Below, piece by piece: positions 9,024 through 17,235 of a DNA stretch of 64,000 nucleotides; the first letter of the stretch is position 1; each line of letters begins with the position of its first letter. The stretch is from QHXQ01 sp036389395 (GTDB lineage: Bacteria; Acidobacteriota; Blastocatellia; Pyrinomonadales; Pyrinomonadaceae). The translations under genes and the position numbers were made by a program. Under the pieces are notes generated by a model. It made no database searches and was not told the DNA's origin. It worked only from the letters and a program-made list of their open reading frames with translations. Where the stretch lies: positions 16,418 to 80,417 of the forward strand of contig DASVPY010000066.1 of the NCBI GenBank assembly GCA_036389395.1, written 5' to 3'.

Positions 9024-9713
9024 TTACTCGATGCGGTCGAGGAGGTGGCCGAGCTTCTGCTTCTTGGTGCGCAGGTAGTGGACGGCGGCCTGGGCCGGCT
9101 CGACTTCGAGCGGCACGCGCTCGACGACGCGCAGGCCCGCCTCTTCGAGCGCGCGCAGCTTGAGCGGGTTGTTCGACATGACGCGCACCTGGCAGAGGCC
9201 GAGCGCGAACAGGACTTCGGCGCACTGCCGGTACTCGCGCAAGTCCACGGCGAAGCCGAGCCGCTCGTTGGCCTCGACCGTGTCCGCGCCCTCGTCCTGC
9301 AACGCGTAGGCGCGAATCTTGTTGATGATGCCGATGCCGCGCCCCTCTTGCAGTTGGTAGACGACCGCGCCGCGCCCCTCGCGCTCGATCAACTCCAACG
9401 CGCGGTGCAACTGCGGCCCGCAGTCGCACTTCAACGAGCCGAACACGTCGCCCGTCAGACACTGCGAGTGGATGCGGACGAGCGTCGGCACGTCGGCCGT
9501 CAACTCGCCTTTGAAGAGGACGACGAACTCCTCGTCGCTCGTGCGCGAGCGGAAGCCGCCGATGCGGAACTCGCCGAAGGCGGTCGGCAGCCGCGCCACC
9601 GACACCGGCTCGACCGACAACTCCCCCACCGCCCGCGCCCACGGGCAATCGCCCGCCCGCGCCGTCTCGTCGCCCGCCGCCGCCTCGTCCACCACGCTCG
9701 TCTCGTCTGCCAT
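9024..9713 (-). CDS. ribA: GTP cyclohydrolase II
   Basis: Catalyses the first step of riboflavin synthesis, opening GTP to the diaminopyrimidine. The zinc site is complete: CLTGDVFGSLKCDCG gives the C-x10-C-x-C pattern, after VRIHSQ. The catalytic block YQLQEGRGIGIINKIRAYALQD is also intact, and VMSNNPLKLRALEEAGL completes the GTP-binding region. Stand-alone RibA, not fused to RibB. About 229 residues; the N-terminal 45 residues before EPVSVARLPTAFGEFRI are variable. I chose the ATG at 9713; an in-frame extension upstream has no support. No other rib genes are adjacent and no FMN riboswitch was seen. Confidence 0.93.
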   Translation of the reverse strand: MADETSVVDEAAAGDETARAGDCPWARAVGELSVEPVSVARLPTAFGEFRIGGFRSRTSDEEFVVLFKGELTADVPTLVRIHSQCLTGDVFGSLKCDCGPQLHRALELIEREGRGAVVYQLQEGRGIGIINKIRAYALQDEGADTVEANERLGFAVDLREYRQCAEVLFALGLCQVRVMSNNPLKLRALEEAGLRVVERVPLEVEPAQAAVHYLRTKKQKLGHLLDRIE

Positions 9714-9913
9714 AAATAAAAGCCCCCGCGCCCGCCGCGGCCGCACACGCGCTCGAACTATTCCCTGAATTATAGGAGCAGCCCGCGACGCGCCACAAGC
9801 AGGCTTGGGCACGAGCGCGACGGCCGGCTGATCGCGGACGGCGGCCGAATTCTATTTTGCTTTTCGCGCCGCCACGCTAAGATACGCGCGGCGCGCGCGT
9901 GCGCCGGGGCCGG

Positions 9914-10879
9914 ATGAGCGACGACACGCACACGACTCTGTCGGAAGAAGGGCCGGGAGCGGCCGCCGAGCGGCGGCCGGCACTCGTGTTTCTGCGCGGT
10001 GAGTTGCTGGCCGCGCCGATCCCTTTGGAGCGTAGCGAGATCGTCTTGGGGCGCGCGCTCGAAGCCGACATACGCATCAACGACCCGCGCGCCTCGCGCC
10101 TGCACGCCCGCATCAACATCATCGAGTCGCCGGCCGGCCCGCCCGTCTATCGCGTCACCGATCTCGGCTCGACCAACGGCACGCTCCTCAACGGCCGCGC
10201 CGTCACCGAGGCCACGCTGCACGACGGCGACAAGCTGACCATCGGCGAGCACCTCCTGCGCTTCGAGCTGCTCGACGACGTGGATCGCGAGTTCCAACGC
10301 CAGATTTACCGCCTGCTCGCGCACGACGAGTTGACCGGACTGCTGACCAGCAAGTCTTTCTTCTCCGAGCTGCGGCGCGAGGCGTCGCGGGCCGAGGCCG
10401 ACGGCCGGCCCTTCTGCGTCCTGATGATGGACCTGGATCACTTCAAGCGGGTCAACGACACCTACGGCCACCTGGTCGGCAGCCAGACGCTCGAAGACGT
10501 GGGCGCGCTCATCACGCGCGCGCTGCGCGCGGGCGACGTGGCCGCGCGCTTCGGCGGCGAGGAGTTCGCCGCGTTCCTCCTGGACGCCGACGGCGCGCAA
10601 GGCCTCGTCGCCGCCGAGCGCGTCCGCACGATCATCGAGGCGCACACGTTCGCCGCCACGCGCCGCGGCGCGACCGGCGAAGTCGCGCCCGGCTTCCACA
10701 TCACGATCAGCGTCGGCGTCGCCACCTACCCCGGTGACGCGCGCGACCCCATCGAGCTGATCGAACTGGCCGACACGGCGCTCTACCGCGCCAAGCAGGC
10801 GGGCCGGAACCGCGTCGTCGCCTACACGCCGCTGCCCGACGGCGGCGCGCGCCCGCTCCCGCCCCGCAGCCAGTCGTAA
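9914..10879 (+). CDS. FHA-domain diguanylate cyclase
   Basis: Residues about 25-110 form an FHA phosphothreonine-binding domain (IVLGRALEADIRINDPRASRLHARI and DLGSTNGTLLNG). Residues about 150-310 form a GGDEF domain starting HDELTGLLTSKSF, with the active-site variant FGGEEF. The protein should make cyclic di-GMP from GTP under control of a phosphorylated partner. An RxxD inhibitory site could not be placed with confidence. No membrane segment, so cytosolic. The ATG at 9914 follows a purine-rich GGGGCCGG; a GTG five codons earlier is possible. A Ser/Thr kinase at 45.8 kb shows that threonine phosphorylation exists in this genome. Confidence 0.9.
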   Translation: MSDDTHTTLSEEGPGAAAERRPALVFLRGELLAAPIPLERSEIVLGRALEADIRINDPRASRLHARINIIESPAGPPVYRVTDLGSTNGTLLNGRAVTEATLHDGDKLTIGEHLLRFELLDDVDREFQRQIYRLLAHDELTGLLTSKSFFSELRREASRAEADGRPFCVLMMDLDHFKRVNDTYGHLVGSQTLEDVGALITRALRAGDVAARFGGEEFAAFLLDADGAQGLVAAERVRTIIEAHTFAATRRGATGEVAPGFHITISVGVATYPGDARDPIELIELADTALYRAKQAGRNRVVAYTPLPDGGARPLPPRSQS

Positions 10880-10884
10880 CCAAG

Positions 10885-10920
10885 CCGCGCGCCGACGAAG
10901 GCTTGCGCGCGCGCGGTTTT
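10885..10920 (+). terminator. Rho-independent terminator after the FHA-GGDEF gene
   Basis: An 8-bp GC stem (10885-10892 with 10907-10914) is followed directly by six T residues, six bases past the stop codon. Confidence 0.85.
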
Positions 10921-11015
10921 TTGTTATCATTGCGCCGTTCCCAATCCCCGCAAGTACGCGACTCCCTCGAAACCTTTATGCGCGCGCGCCGCCCTCGGGC
11001 GCAAGGGAAGCGAAC

Positions 11016-11729
11016 ATGAGTAGGCTGATTCGGACGAAGCCACGCGTTCGGACGAGGGCAAGCGCCGGCTCTCGTTGCGCGCTGGCGGCGCTCTGCGGCT
11101 TGCTGCTCTGCGCCGCGGCCGCGGCGCAGAGACGACCCGCCGCGCGCCCGTCGCCGTCGCCGGCCGGCGCGCGCACTACGTCGTCGCCGGTCACGACTCA
11201 AGGCGACGCGCAGACCTGCGCGCGGGGCGCGACTCAGAGTCGTGAGGCTCAGACTGAAACTCAGAGCGAAGTGCAGAGCGCCGACGCGGAGCACGCCGAT
11301 CTGGCGATCACGGCGAACGTGACGGCGCGCGAACTGTGCTTCGAGATCGTGCCGAACCCGACCGTTGAGTTTCCCGGTCGGCCCGAGCGCAAGACCGTGT
11401 GGGCGGCCGACCGGCAGAACGTGCCGCGCCCCGCGCAGCCCTTCGTCACCTACCGCGACATCGGCGTGCGCCTGCGCATCGCCAGCGTCTTCGCCGACAT
11501 AGATCGCATCGTCGCCGAAGCCCTCGGCGAACGACCCGTCACAGACGAGCAGCCGCCCCCGGTTGACACGACGCCGAGCGCCGCGCCCGCGCCGCCGCCC
11601 GCCGACGCTACGCCCGCGCCGGTCATCAACACCGCGCCCGCGGCCGCCGGCACGACGCCCACACGCAACGCCGCCCCCGCCGCGCACACAGCGCCCGCGC
11701 GCCGCCCGCGCCGGGTGGGGAGGCCTTGA
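11016..11729 (+). CDS. Secreted Ala/Pro-rich protein, first of a three-paralogue cluster
   Basis: Signal peptide at residues 17-37 (ALAALCGLLLCAAAAAQ) after a basic N-terminus. A Gln/Thr-rich linker precedes a small conserved core (residues about 88-175): ADLAITANVTARELCFEIV, then DIGVRLRIASVFADIDRIV. The last 60 residues are a Pro/Ala/Thr low-complexity tail. The core has the same order of elements as the two genes that follow, though this copy is the most diverged. Its TGA overlaps the ATG of the next gene by one base, so they are translated together. Function unknown; secretion is the only safe statement. Confidence 0.65.
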   Translation: MSRLIRTKPRVRTRASAGSRCALAALCGLLLCAAAAAQRRPAARPSPSPAGARTTSSPVTTQGDAQTCARGATQSREAQTETQSEVQSADAEHADLAITANVTARELCFEIVPNPTVEFPGRPERKTVWAADRQNVPRPAQPFVTYRDIGVRLRIASVFADIDRIVAEALGERPVTDEQPPPVDTTPSAAPAPPPADATPAPVINTAPAAAGTTPTRNAAPAAHTAPARRPRRVGRP

Positions 11730-12148
11730 TGCGTCAACTCGTGTTGTCAGCTTGTGCCGCGCTTGCTCTCTGCGCGTCGGCTCTCGTCGCCGCGGCCCAG
11801 ACGCCCGCGCCGCCCGCGCAAGCACCGCCGCCGCAGTCGCGCGCGAGCGCGCCGGCCGCCGAACAGGCGCAGACGCAGACGAACGTGGACGAAGACTTCG
11901 AGTTGAACATAGACACGCGGCGCATCACCGAGCGCGACTTCTTCGCTTCGACTTCAGTGGCCGCGGGCGACGCGCAGGCGCAGGGCTTGCGCTTGCGCGT
12001 CGGCGTCGCCGTCGGCGCGGAGTCCATAGACGTGCTGCTGCTCGGCGTGCGCGGGCGCGTCCGCTTCCGCGCCACGTTAGGCCCGCTCCTGCGCGTCATC
12101 GAAGCCCGCCGCGCCGCGCCGCCGGCCGCCGGCCGTCCCGTGCCCTGA
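11729..12148 (+). CDS. Small secreted protein, second of the three-paralogue cluster
   Basis: 139 residues: signal peptide MRQLVLSACAALALCASALVAAAQ, a short Ala/Pro linker, then the core FELNIDTRRITERDFFASTSV followed by LRLRVGVAVGAESIDVLLLGVRGRVRF and a final LGPLLRVIEARR helix. The core resembles the middle of the following larger protein (EINLEVENLRARVSL, IDKVKLTIKGVRAEV). Start choice rests on the TGATG junction with the preceding gene; a TTG one codon earlier is possible. Unknown function. Confidence 0.65.
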   Translation: MRQLVLSACAALALCASALVAAAQTPAPPAQAPPPQSRASAPAAEQAQTQTNVDEDFELNIDTRRITERDFFASTSVAAGDAQAQGLRLRVGVAVGAESIDVLLLGVRGRVRFRATLGPLLRVIEARRAAPPAAGRPVP

Positions 12149-12260
12149 TCCGTTTTGCGTTCCCCCTTGTTGTGCGATGGAGAACGTGCAGTCCCCGACC
12201 TTTCCCGGCGGAAAGCTGACTGAAGTTTTCATCAAACTTTTCTTCAGGAGGAGAACGCCC

Positions 12261-13274
12261 GTGTCCAAGCTCTGCTCTGTCTGTACGCTCGTCCTCGCCG
12301 CGCTCGCCTGCGCCGCGGCCGCGCGCGCGCAAGGTCAGCCCGCGCCGTCGCCGCAGCCCGCGACCAACACCATGACGCGCGGCTCGAACGACGCCTCGAT
12401 CACGACGACCACCGTCGAAGGTCTGCCCGACCTCGGGCCGCGCCCCGCGCAACAACAGGCGCGCGCGCAGACCACGCCGCGCCCGACGCCGACGCCCGTC
12501 ACGCCCGTCCGCCCGCTCTCGCAGGAAGACCGGCAGCGGCAGGAGGCCGCGAGCGCGCGCCGCCGCCAGGAGGCCGCCACCGGCGACCCGGACGTGCTGC
12601 TCGACGTGCCCAACCTGTCGGTCGAAGAGATCAACCTCGAAGTCGAGAACCTGCGCGCGCGCGTCTCGCTCGACGCGCGGCTCGCCAACCTGCTCTCTTT
12701 GACGGCGGGCGCGGAGGCCGGCATAGACAAGGTGAAGCTGACGATCAAGGGCGTGCGCGCCGAGGTCTTGCTGAAGGTGCGGCTCGACAACGTCGCGGCC
12801 ATCATAGACCGCACGCTCACGACCATTGACCGCAACCCGCAAATCCTCGAACGGCTCTTAACGTCGGTGGACAACACGGTGAACACGGTGGGCGGCGTGG
12901 CCAACACGGCGTTGCAGCCGGGCGGCGTGGCGAGCCAGGCGGTCGGCGCGGTCGGGCAGACCTTGAACAACGTGACGCAGCCCGGCGGGCTGCTCAGCCA
13001 GACCGTCAACAGCCTGGGCCAGACCTTGCAGCGCACCGTGGATCGCACCGGCAACATCGTCGAGCGCACGCTCGACAACACGGGGCGCGTGCTCACGCAG
13101 CAGGCCGTCGGCAACGCCCTCGACCTGACGACCATCGGCGAGACCAGCGGCGCGAACGGTCAGACCTTGCGCCGCGTCCGCGACACCACCGGCGCGGTCA
13201 TCGAGTTGACGCTCGACGCCGCCGGCCGCGTCATCAACTCCCGCGTCGTCAGCCAGGCGACGCCGCGGCAGTAA
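12261..13274 (+). CDS. Secreted repeat protein, third of the three-paralogue cluster
   Basis: Starts at GTG 12261 behind an excellent AGGAGGAG site (12246-12253); an ATG 28 codons upstream is less likely. Signal peptide (KLCSVCTLVLAALACAAAARA), Thr/Pro linker, then the conserved core VPNLSVEEINLEVENLRAR, VSLDARLANLLSLTAG, IDKVKLTIKGVRAEVLLKV and LDNVAAIIDRTLTTIDRNP. Residues about 215-300 hold imperfect repeats with the pattern VN(T/S)VGG...GQTLNNVTQPGG and RTVDRTGNIVERTLDNTG. The tail (VRDTTGAVIELTLDAAGRVINS) looks like a beta-hairpin repeat. I have the impression that this core occurs in other high-GC bacteria, but I cannot name a function. Confidence 0.7.
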   Translation: MSKLCSVCTLVLAALACAAAARAQGQPAPSPQPATNTMTRGSNDASITTTTVEGLPDLGPRPAQQQARAQTTPRPTPTPVTPVRPLSQEDRQRQEAASARRRQEAATGDPDVLLDVPNLSVEEINLEVENLRARVSLDARLANLLSLTAGAEAGIDKVKLTIKGVRAEVLLKVRLDNVAAIIDRTLTTIDRNPQILERLLTSVDNTVNTVGGVANTALQPGGVASQAVGAVGQTLNNVTQPGGLLSQTVNSLGQTLQRTVDRTGNIVERTLDNTGRVLTQQAVGNALDLTTIGETSGANGQTLRRVRDTTGAVIELTLDAAGRVINSRVVSQATPRQ

Positions 13275-13275
13275 A

Positions 13276-13485
13276 ACAGGAGTCAGAAGCCAGGAGTCAG
13301 AAGCCAGAAGCGGAAAGCCGGGAGCCGGAAGATAGAAGCCGGGCATCGGGAGCCGGAAGCCGGGAGTTGAAAACCGCGGCCGAAACAGGTCAAGCTACCT
13401 TAGCCCGCCGCGTCTTTCATTCTAGCTTCCGGCTCTTGGGTCTTAACTCCTGGCTTCTGACTCTTGGCTTCTGACTTCTGCTCTT
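13276..13485. repeat. Intergenic GAGTCAG/GAAGCCG-type hairpin repeat block
   Basis: Tandem units (GGAGTCAGAAGCCA and relatives, with GGGAGCCGGAAG variants) run from 13279 to about 13370. The reverse-oriented arm TTCCGGCTCTTGGG...CTCCTGGCTTCTGACTC runs about 13428-13482. It separates the secreted cluster from the pilus operon. 13486-13664 beyond it holds no gene that I can support. Confidence 0.8.
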
Positions 13486-13664
13486 TTGCAACTTCGCCGC
13501 GCGCCGCGCGTGTAAGGCGGGCGGGCTGTCGGGCGGGCGGCGCGGTCGGTTGCGCGGCGTGCGGGCAGGGGTTATGCTTCCGTTGAGCCTCGCCGGAAGT
13601 TGTGCCCGACCGCGGCCGCCGCCAAGGCAATCGAGAGTTTTTAAGAGCGAGCAGACCGAGGGTC

Positions 13665-14297
13665 GTGATCGAGCAACTCAATCTTTCCAGTCAGCCTTTC
13701 CGCAACCGCGCGCTGCCGTGGACGGTCGCCGTCGCCGTGGCGTGCGCGTCGCTCGTCGCGCTGGTCTTCATCGTCGGTTGGGGGCGGCAGGCGCAGACGC
13801 AGGCCGCGCGCGTCGAGGGCGACGTGCAGGCGTTGCGCCAGCGCGAGCAGAACGTGCGCGAGCAGGCGCAAAAGGTCACCTCCTCGCTCATGCCCGAACA
13901 GCGCATCGTGCTCGCCGCCGCCCACGAGATCGTGGATCGCAAAAACTTCTCCTGGTCGCGCCTGCTCTCCGACCTGGAAGGCGCGCTGCCCGCGACCGTG
14001 CGCGTCGCCCGCATCAACGTCCGCGACGTGCGCGAGACCGGCGGCGTGACGCGGGCCGACCTGGAGCTGACCATCGTCGGGCGCACGCCCGCCGACGTGT
14101 CGCGCATGTTGGGCGAGTTGGCCCGCGGCGGCTTCACCTCGGCCGAGCTGCTCACGCAGCAGCCGCGCGCCGCCAAGGGCGAGCCGGGCACGGAAGCCAC
14201 CCTGCGCGTCCAGTACGTGCAGCGCCAGGGCGCGCGCTCGACCGACGAGGCCGCGCCGCCGCGCGTCGCCGCCAACGCCCAGCCGGAGACGCCATGA
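13665..14297 (+). CDS. pilN: PilN-type type IV pilus inner-membrane assembly protein
   Basis: Starts at GTG 13665, giving (M)IEQLNLSSQPFRNRALPW, the classic PilN opening, then one membrane helix (VAVAVACASLVALVFIVGW). A periplasmic coiled coil (QALRQREQNVREQAQKV) and a ferredoxin-like domain with FSWSRLLSDLEGALPATVRV follow. PilN binds PilM in the cytosol and PilO in the membrane. Length of 210 residues fits. Its stop overlaps the pilO start as ATGA. No pilM precedes it here; the repeat block and the secreted cluster lie upstream instead. A longer reading frame upstream would add 21 atypical residues. Confidence 0.82.
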   Translation: MIEQLNLSSQPFRNRALPWTVAVAVACASLVALVFIVGWGRQAQTQAARVEGDVQALRQREQNVREQAQKVTSSLMPEQRIVLAAAHEIVDRKNFSWSRLLSDLEGALPATVRVARINVRDVRETGGVTRADLELTIVGRTPADVSRMLGELARGGFTSAELLTQQPRAAKGEPGTEATLRVQYVQRQGARSTDEAAPPRVAANAQPETP

Positions 14298-15064
14298 AGC
14301 AGCCGCGCCGCCCACAAGCCGCCGAACAGCACACGACCGGCGCGCCCGCGCGCGAGCGTCTGACCGTCGTGCGCCGCACCTACACGGCCGGCCCGCTCGG
14401 TCTGCCCGAACTGGGCGCGCTCGCCGTCGCCGCCGTGCTCTTGGCCACGGCGCTCGCCGCCTACTTCTTCTACCTGCGGCCGCAGCAGCGCCGCGTCGAG
14501 GAGTTGGGGCGCGAGCGCGCGCGGCTCGAAGCGCGCCTGCGCGACGAGACCGCGGGCGTGCAGCAGATCAACGACACGCAGGCCAACGTCAGCCGCATCG
14601 TCGAGAGCATCGCCAAGTTCGAGACCGGCACGCTCGCCCCGCGCGAGGCGAGCAGCATGGCCATCGTCGAGGAGTTGAACCAGAAGACCGCGCGCCACAA
14701 CCTGGCCCGCGCGCAGTTCTCCTTCACGCATCAGGAGGAACTGACCGGCGAGCAGTTGCAGCAGCAACAGCAGCGTTTGCTCACGGGCGGCGCGGCCGGC
14801 GCGCTCGCGCGCAAGCGCCAGAGCATCTTCCCCGGCATCGACATCAGCCTGACGGTCGAAGGCCCCTACGGGCAGGTGCGCCGCTTCATCCGCGACGTGG
14901 AGGCGAGCCGCAGCTTCGTCGTCATCAACGGCGTCGAGTTGGAGGGCGTGACGGAGGCGAGCGCGCAGCGCGCGGCCGAGAGCGGCGCGGCGCGCGGCCA
15001 ACTCGTCGCCCTGCGCCTCGACCTGTCGGCCTACTTCCGGCGCGCGGGCGCGGCGACGCAGTGA
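14294..15064 (+). CDS. pilO: PilO-type type IV pilus inner-membrane assembly protein
   Basis: 256 residues. A basic cytosolic N-terminus precedes one membrane helix (LGALAVAAVLLATALAAYFFYL). A coiled coil (RRVEELGRERARLEARLRDE) follows, then a periplasmic domain with IFPGIDISLTVEGPYGQVRRFI and FVVINGVELEG, which is the PilO ferredoxin-like fold. It pairs with PilN to form the alignment subcomplex. Start at 14294 is fixed by the 4-bp overlap with pilN; the same frame is open far upstream but that part is only a shadow of pilN. Contains a short Gln-rich run (EQLQQQQQRLL) that may be a loop. Confidence 0.82.
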   Translation: MKQPRRPQAAEQHTTGAPARERLTVVRRTYTAGPLGLPELGALAVAAVLLATALAAYFFYLRPQQRRVEELGRERARLEARLRDETAGVQQINDTQANVSRIVESIAKFETGTLAPREASSMAIVEELNQKTARHNLARAQFSFTHQEELTGEQLQQQQQRLLTGGAAGALARKRQSIFPGIDISLTVEGPYGQVRRFIRDVEASRSFVVINGVELEGVTEASAQRAAESGAARGQLVALRLDLSAYFRRAGAATQ

Positions 15065-15088
15065 GCGCAGGAGGCGCGCGAAACAGCC

Positions 15089-16027
15089 ATGCCACTTTTT
15101 GCGGGTAAGACCCCGGCCGAACGCAACAAGACCATCGCCGCGCTCGTCCTCGGCGTCGTCGCCGTCCTCTTCCTCGGGCGCATGCTCTTCGGCTCGTCCA
15201 CCACGACGACCAAGACGACCACCACGCAGCGGACGACCACGCGCGGCACGAACGCGGGCGGGCCTAATCAACCCGGCGACACGCAGGCCGACATAGACTT
15301 CCCGCAGCCGATCCCGGAGATCGTCAACGCCAGCTACGCCGGCTCCGACGGCGGGCGCAACATCTTCGCCTTCTACGAGCCGCCGGTGAAGCCGACGCCC
15401 GACCCGAACGCGGCCGCCATCGCGGCGGCGAACCTGCCGACCCCGACGCCCCCGCCGCCGCCCCCGCTCGCGCTCAACAACACCGCGCCCAACCTCATCT
15501 ACGCGCGCGCCGAAGAGTTCGCGCTCGTCGCCAACGGCGACAAGTTCACGCCCGAGACGCGTCTGTACTTGGACGGGCAGGAGTTGCCGACCACCTACCA
15601 GAGTCCGCAGCAGTTGACCGCGCAGGTCTCCGCGGCGCTCATCAGCGTGCCCGGCACGCGCGCCATCGTCGCGCGCACGCCCGACGGCCAGCTCTACTCG
15701 AACCAGGTCGCGCTCAACGTCGCCGAAGCGCCCAAGCCGCAACTCACCTACATCGGGCTGCTCGGCGGCCCGCGCTACAACGACAAGGCGCTGCTGAAGC
15801 GGACGAACAACGAGGTCGTGACCGTGACGCGCGGCGACATCGTGGATCAGCGCTTCCGCGTGACCAGCATCTCCGAGCGCTCGGTGGACTTCGTGGACAC
15901 GCAACTGAAGATCAAGCACACGCTCCCTTACGTCGAGAACAAACCGGGCAGCGGCCTCGCCGGGCCGCGCCCCTACCTGCCGCAGCCGCCCCGCCCCGAC
16001 GCGGACGACGACGATGAGCCGCAGTAG
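15089..16027 (+). CDS. PilP-like membrane-anchored pilus/secretion protein
   Basis: One N-terminal membrane helix (IAALVLGVVAVLFLGRMLF), a long Thr-rich then Pro-rich linker, an IPT/TIG-like beta domain (APNLIYARAEEFALVANGDKF, TRLYLDGQELPTTY), and a C-terminal PilP/GspC-like HR module (LTYIGLLGGPRYNDKALL, VVTVTRGDIVDQRFRVTSIS). In this position after pilN-pilO it plausibly replaces the PilP lipoprotein and contacts the secretin; that is inference from order and fold pattern. No lipobox. 312 residues. It overlaps the next gene by 14 bp. An AGGAGGCG site lies just upstream of the ATG. Confidence 0.65.
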   Translation: MPLFAGKTPAERNKTIAALVLGVVAVLFLGRMLFGSSTTTTKTTTTQRTTTRGTNAGGPNQPGDTQADIDFPQPIPEIVNASYAGSDGGRNIFAFYEPPVKPTPDPNAAAIAAANLPTPTPPPPPPLALNNTAPNLIYARAEEFALVANGDKFTPETRLYLDGQELPTTYQSPQQLTAQVSAALISVPGTRAIVARTPDGQLYSNQVALNVAEAPKPQLTYIGLLGGPRYNDKALLKRTNNEVVTVTRGDIVDQRFRVTSISERSVDFVDTQLKIKHTLPYVENKPGSGLAGPRPYLPQPPRPDADDDDEPQ

Positions 16028-16694
16028 TCATAAGCCTAAGCCCACGGCGACCGCCGCCGCGCCGCGGCGCGACGAGCGCGGCTACACGCTCGTCGCGCTG
16101 CTCGCGCTGATGACGATCCTCGTCCTCGTGGCCATGAGCGCCGCGCCTTCGCTGCGCCAGCAGGTGCAGCGCGAGCGCGAGAAGGAGGCCATCGCGCGCG
16201 GCGAGGAGGTGGCCGAGGCCATCGCGCGCTACACCGTGCTCAAGGGCGCGCCGCCCACCGAGTTACAGCAACTCCTGGACGGCATCACGCCGCCCGGCAG
16301 CATCAAGAAGATTCAACTGCTGCGCCCCAGCGCCGCGCGCGACCCGCTCTCGAAGTCGGGCGAGTGGAAGGTCGTGCATCCCGGCGACAAGGTCTTGGCC
16401 GAGTTCCAGGATCGCGTGGTCAAGTACGCGAACGTGCCGAGCGTCGCCGCGCTGCCGCCCTCGACCTACCGCGTCTTCGATCAGTTCCGCGCCGCCGTCG
16501 GCGGCCTCTCCAACATAAACAAGGATCGCGACAAGGACCTGTTCGACGAGCCGGAGTGCGGCGAGGACTCCGAGCCGAACACGGCGGGCGGCCCCATCAT
16601 CGGCGTCGTCAGCCGCAACCGCTGCGCCGCCGTCCTCACTTTCTACGGCATCGAGCGCCACGACCTCTGGGTCTTCACGCCCCTCTTCCGCTGA
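16014..16694 (+). CDS. Type II/IV pseudopilin-like protein
   Basis: The N-terminus DERGYTLVALLALMTILVLV is a class III (prepilin) signal: a Gly before the cleavage point and then a hydrophobic helix, although the usual Phe at +1 and Glu at +5 are replaced by Tyr and Ala. It continues with the typical amphipathic stretch QQVQREREKEAIARGEEVAEAI and a small globular C-terminus with two Cys (PECGEDSE, SRNRCAAVL). 226 residues. Last gene of the pilN operon, so a minor pilin or secretion pseudopilin is likely. Loss of Glu5 is unusual for a subunit that must enter a filament. Confidence 0.75.
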   Translation: MSRSSHKPKPTATAAAPRRDERGYTLVALLALMTILVLVAMSAAPSLRQQVQREREKEAIARGEEVAEAIARYTVLKGAPPTELQQLLDGITPPGSIKKIQLLRPSAARDPLSKSGEWKVVHPGDKVLAEFQDRVVKYANVPSVAALPPSTYRVFDQFRAAVGGLSNINKDRDKDLFDEPECGEDSEPNTAGGPIIGVVSRNRCAAVLTFYGIERHDLWVFTPLFR

Positions 16695-16824
16695 CGCGCC
16701 CGCGGCCCGCGCCGCGCGTTCACACGTTACAACCAACACTACTAAAGGCGCGCGCGCCGACGCGTCCGCACGTTGACGCGCGCGCGCGTCTGAAGCGTTG
16801 AGCGCGTGCGCGCGACACCGCGCG

Positions 16825-16855
16825 AAAAAATTTTCGGCGCGCGCGAAAATTTTTT
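16825..16855. terminator. Bidirectional hairpin after the pilus operon
   Basis: A 12-bp perfect stem, AAAAAATTTTCG at 16825-16836 with its complement at 16844-16855, surrounds a GCGCGCG loop. The T-rich side gives a terminator-like end in either direction. Confidence 0.6.
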
Positions 16856-16876
16856 GAACGAGTGTGCATTAAGTTA

Positions 16877-16905
16877 TTGACAAGTGATCGCATTATGATT
16901 ATAAG
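16877..16905 (+). promoter_or_regulatory. Near-consensus sigma-70 promoter
   Basis: TTGACA at 16877-16882, a 17-bp spacer and TATAAG at 16900-16905, inside an AT-rich island in otherwise GC-rich DNA. It drives the Lys/Gly peptide gene whose ATG is about 100 bp further on. This is the best consensus promoter in the window. Confidence 0.85.
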
Positions 16906-17007
16906 TCCAATATGTTGTGCGCCGTTTAGTCTAGGCCACAAGAAGAAAAGCAGCACAGTATCTTGTGGTCGTAACCAACCAACCGAGAAAAGGAGTGAGG
17001 AAGACTT

Positions 17008-17121
17008 ATGGCAACTAAGAAGGCAGGCGGTTCCAAGAAGGGTGGTTCAAAGGGCGGCGGCTCGAAGAAGGGCGGCGGCTCGAAAAAAGGCGGCGCGAAA
17101 AAGGGCGCGAAGAAGCGCTAA
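17008..17121 (+). CDS. 37-residue Lys/Gly/Ser-rich basic protein (histone-tail-like)
   Basis: The peptide is MATKKAGGSKKGGSKGGGSK followed by more KKGGGS/KKGGA/KKGAKKR units, so almost wholly Lys, Gly, Ser and Ala. Translation starts at an ATG behind AAAAGGAGTGAGG. Such Lys-rich tails resemble histone H1-like or PAKKA-type DNA-binding peptides; nucleic-acid or polyphosphate binding is inference. Strong promoter, strong ribosome site and intrinsic terminator make it a self-standing, probably highly expressed gene. The absence of Thr/Pro/Val distinguishes it from the usual AlgP and Hc1 repeats. Confidence 0.75.
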   Translation: MATKKAGGSKKGGSKGGGSKKGGGSKKGGAKKGAKKR

Positions 17122-17195
17122 GCAACACGACCAAGGGGGCGACACAACCTTAGCTGGCGCACACACACACCTGCGGCCCCGACGGGCCATCAAGC

Positions 17196-17235
17196 GGACG
17201 GCGAATGCTACTACAGCACGCCGTCCAAATTTTTT
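17196..17235 (+). terminator. Rho-independent terminator of the Lys/Gly peptide gene
   Basis: An 8-bp stem (GGACGGCG at 17196-17203 with CGCCGTCC at 17219-17226) is followed by AAA and a run of six T (17230-17235). Confidence 0.85.

Noticed and set aside
13550..14293. Long N-terminal extension of the pilO reading frame
   Set aside because: It overlaps all of pilN, is Arg-rich, and the ATGA junction fixes the start at 14294.
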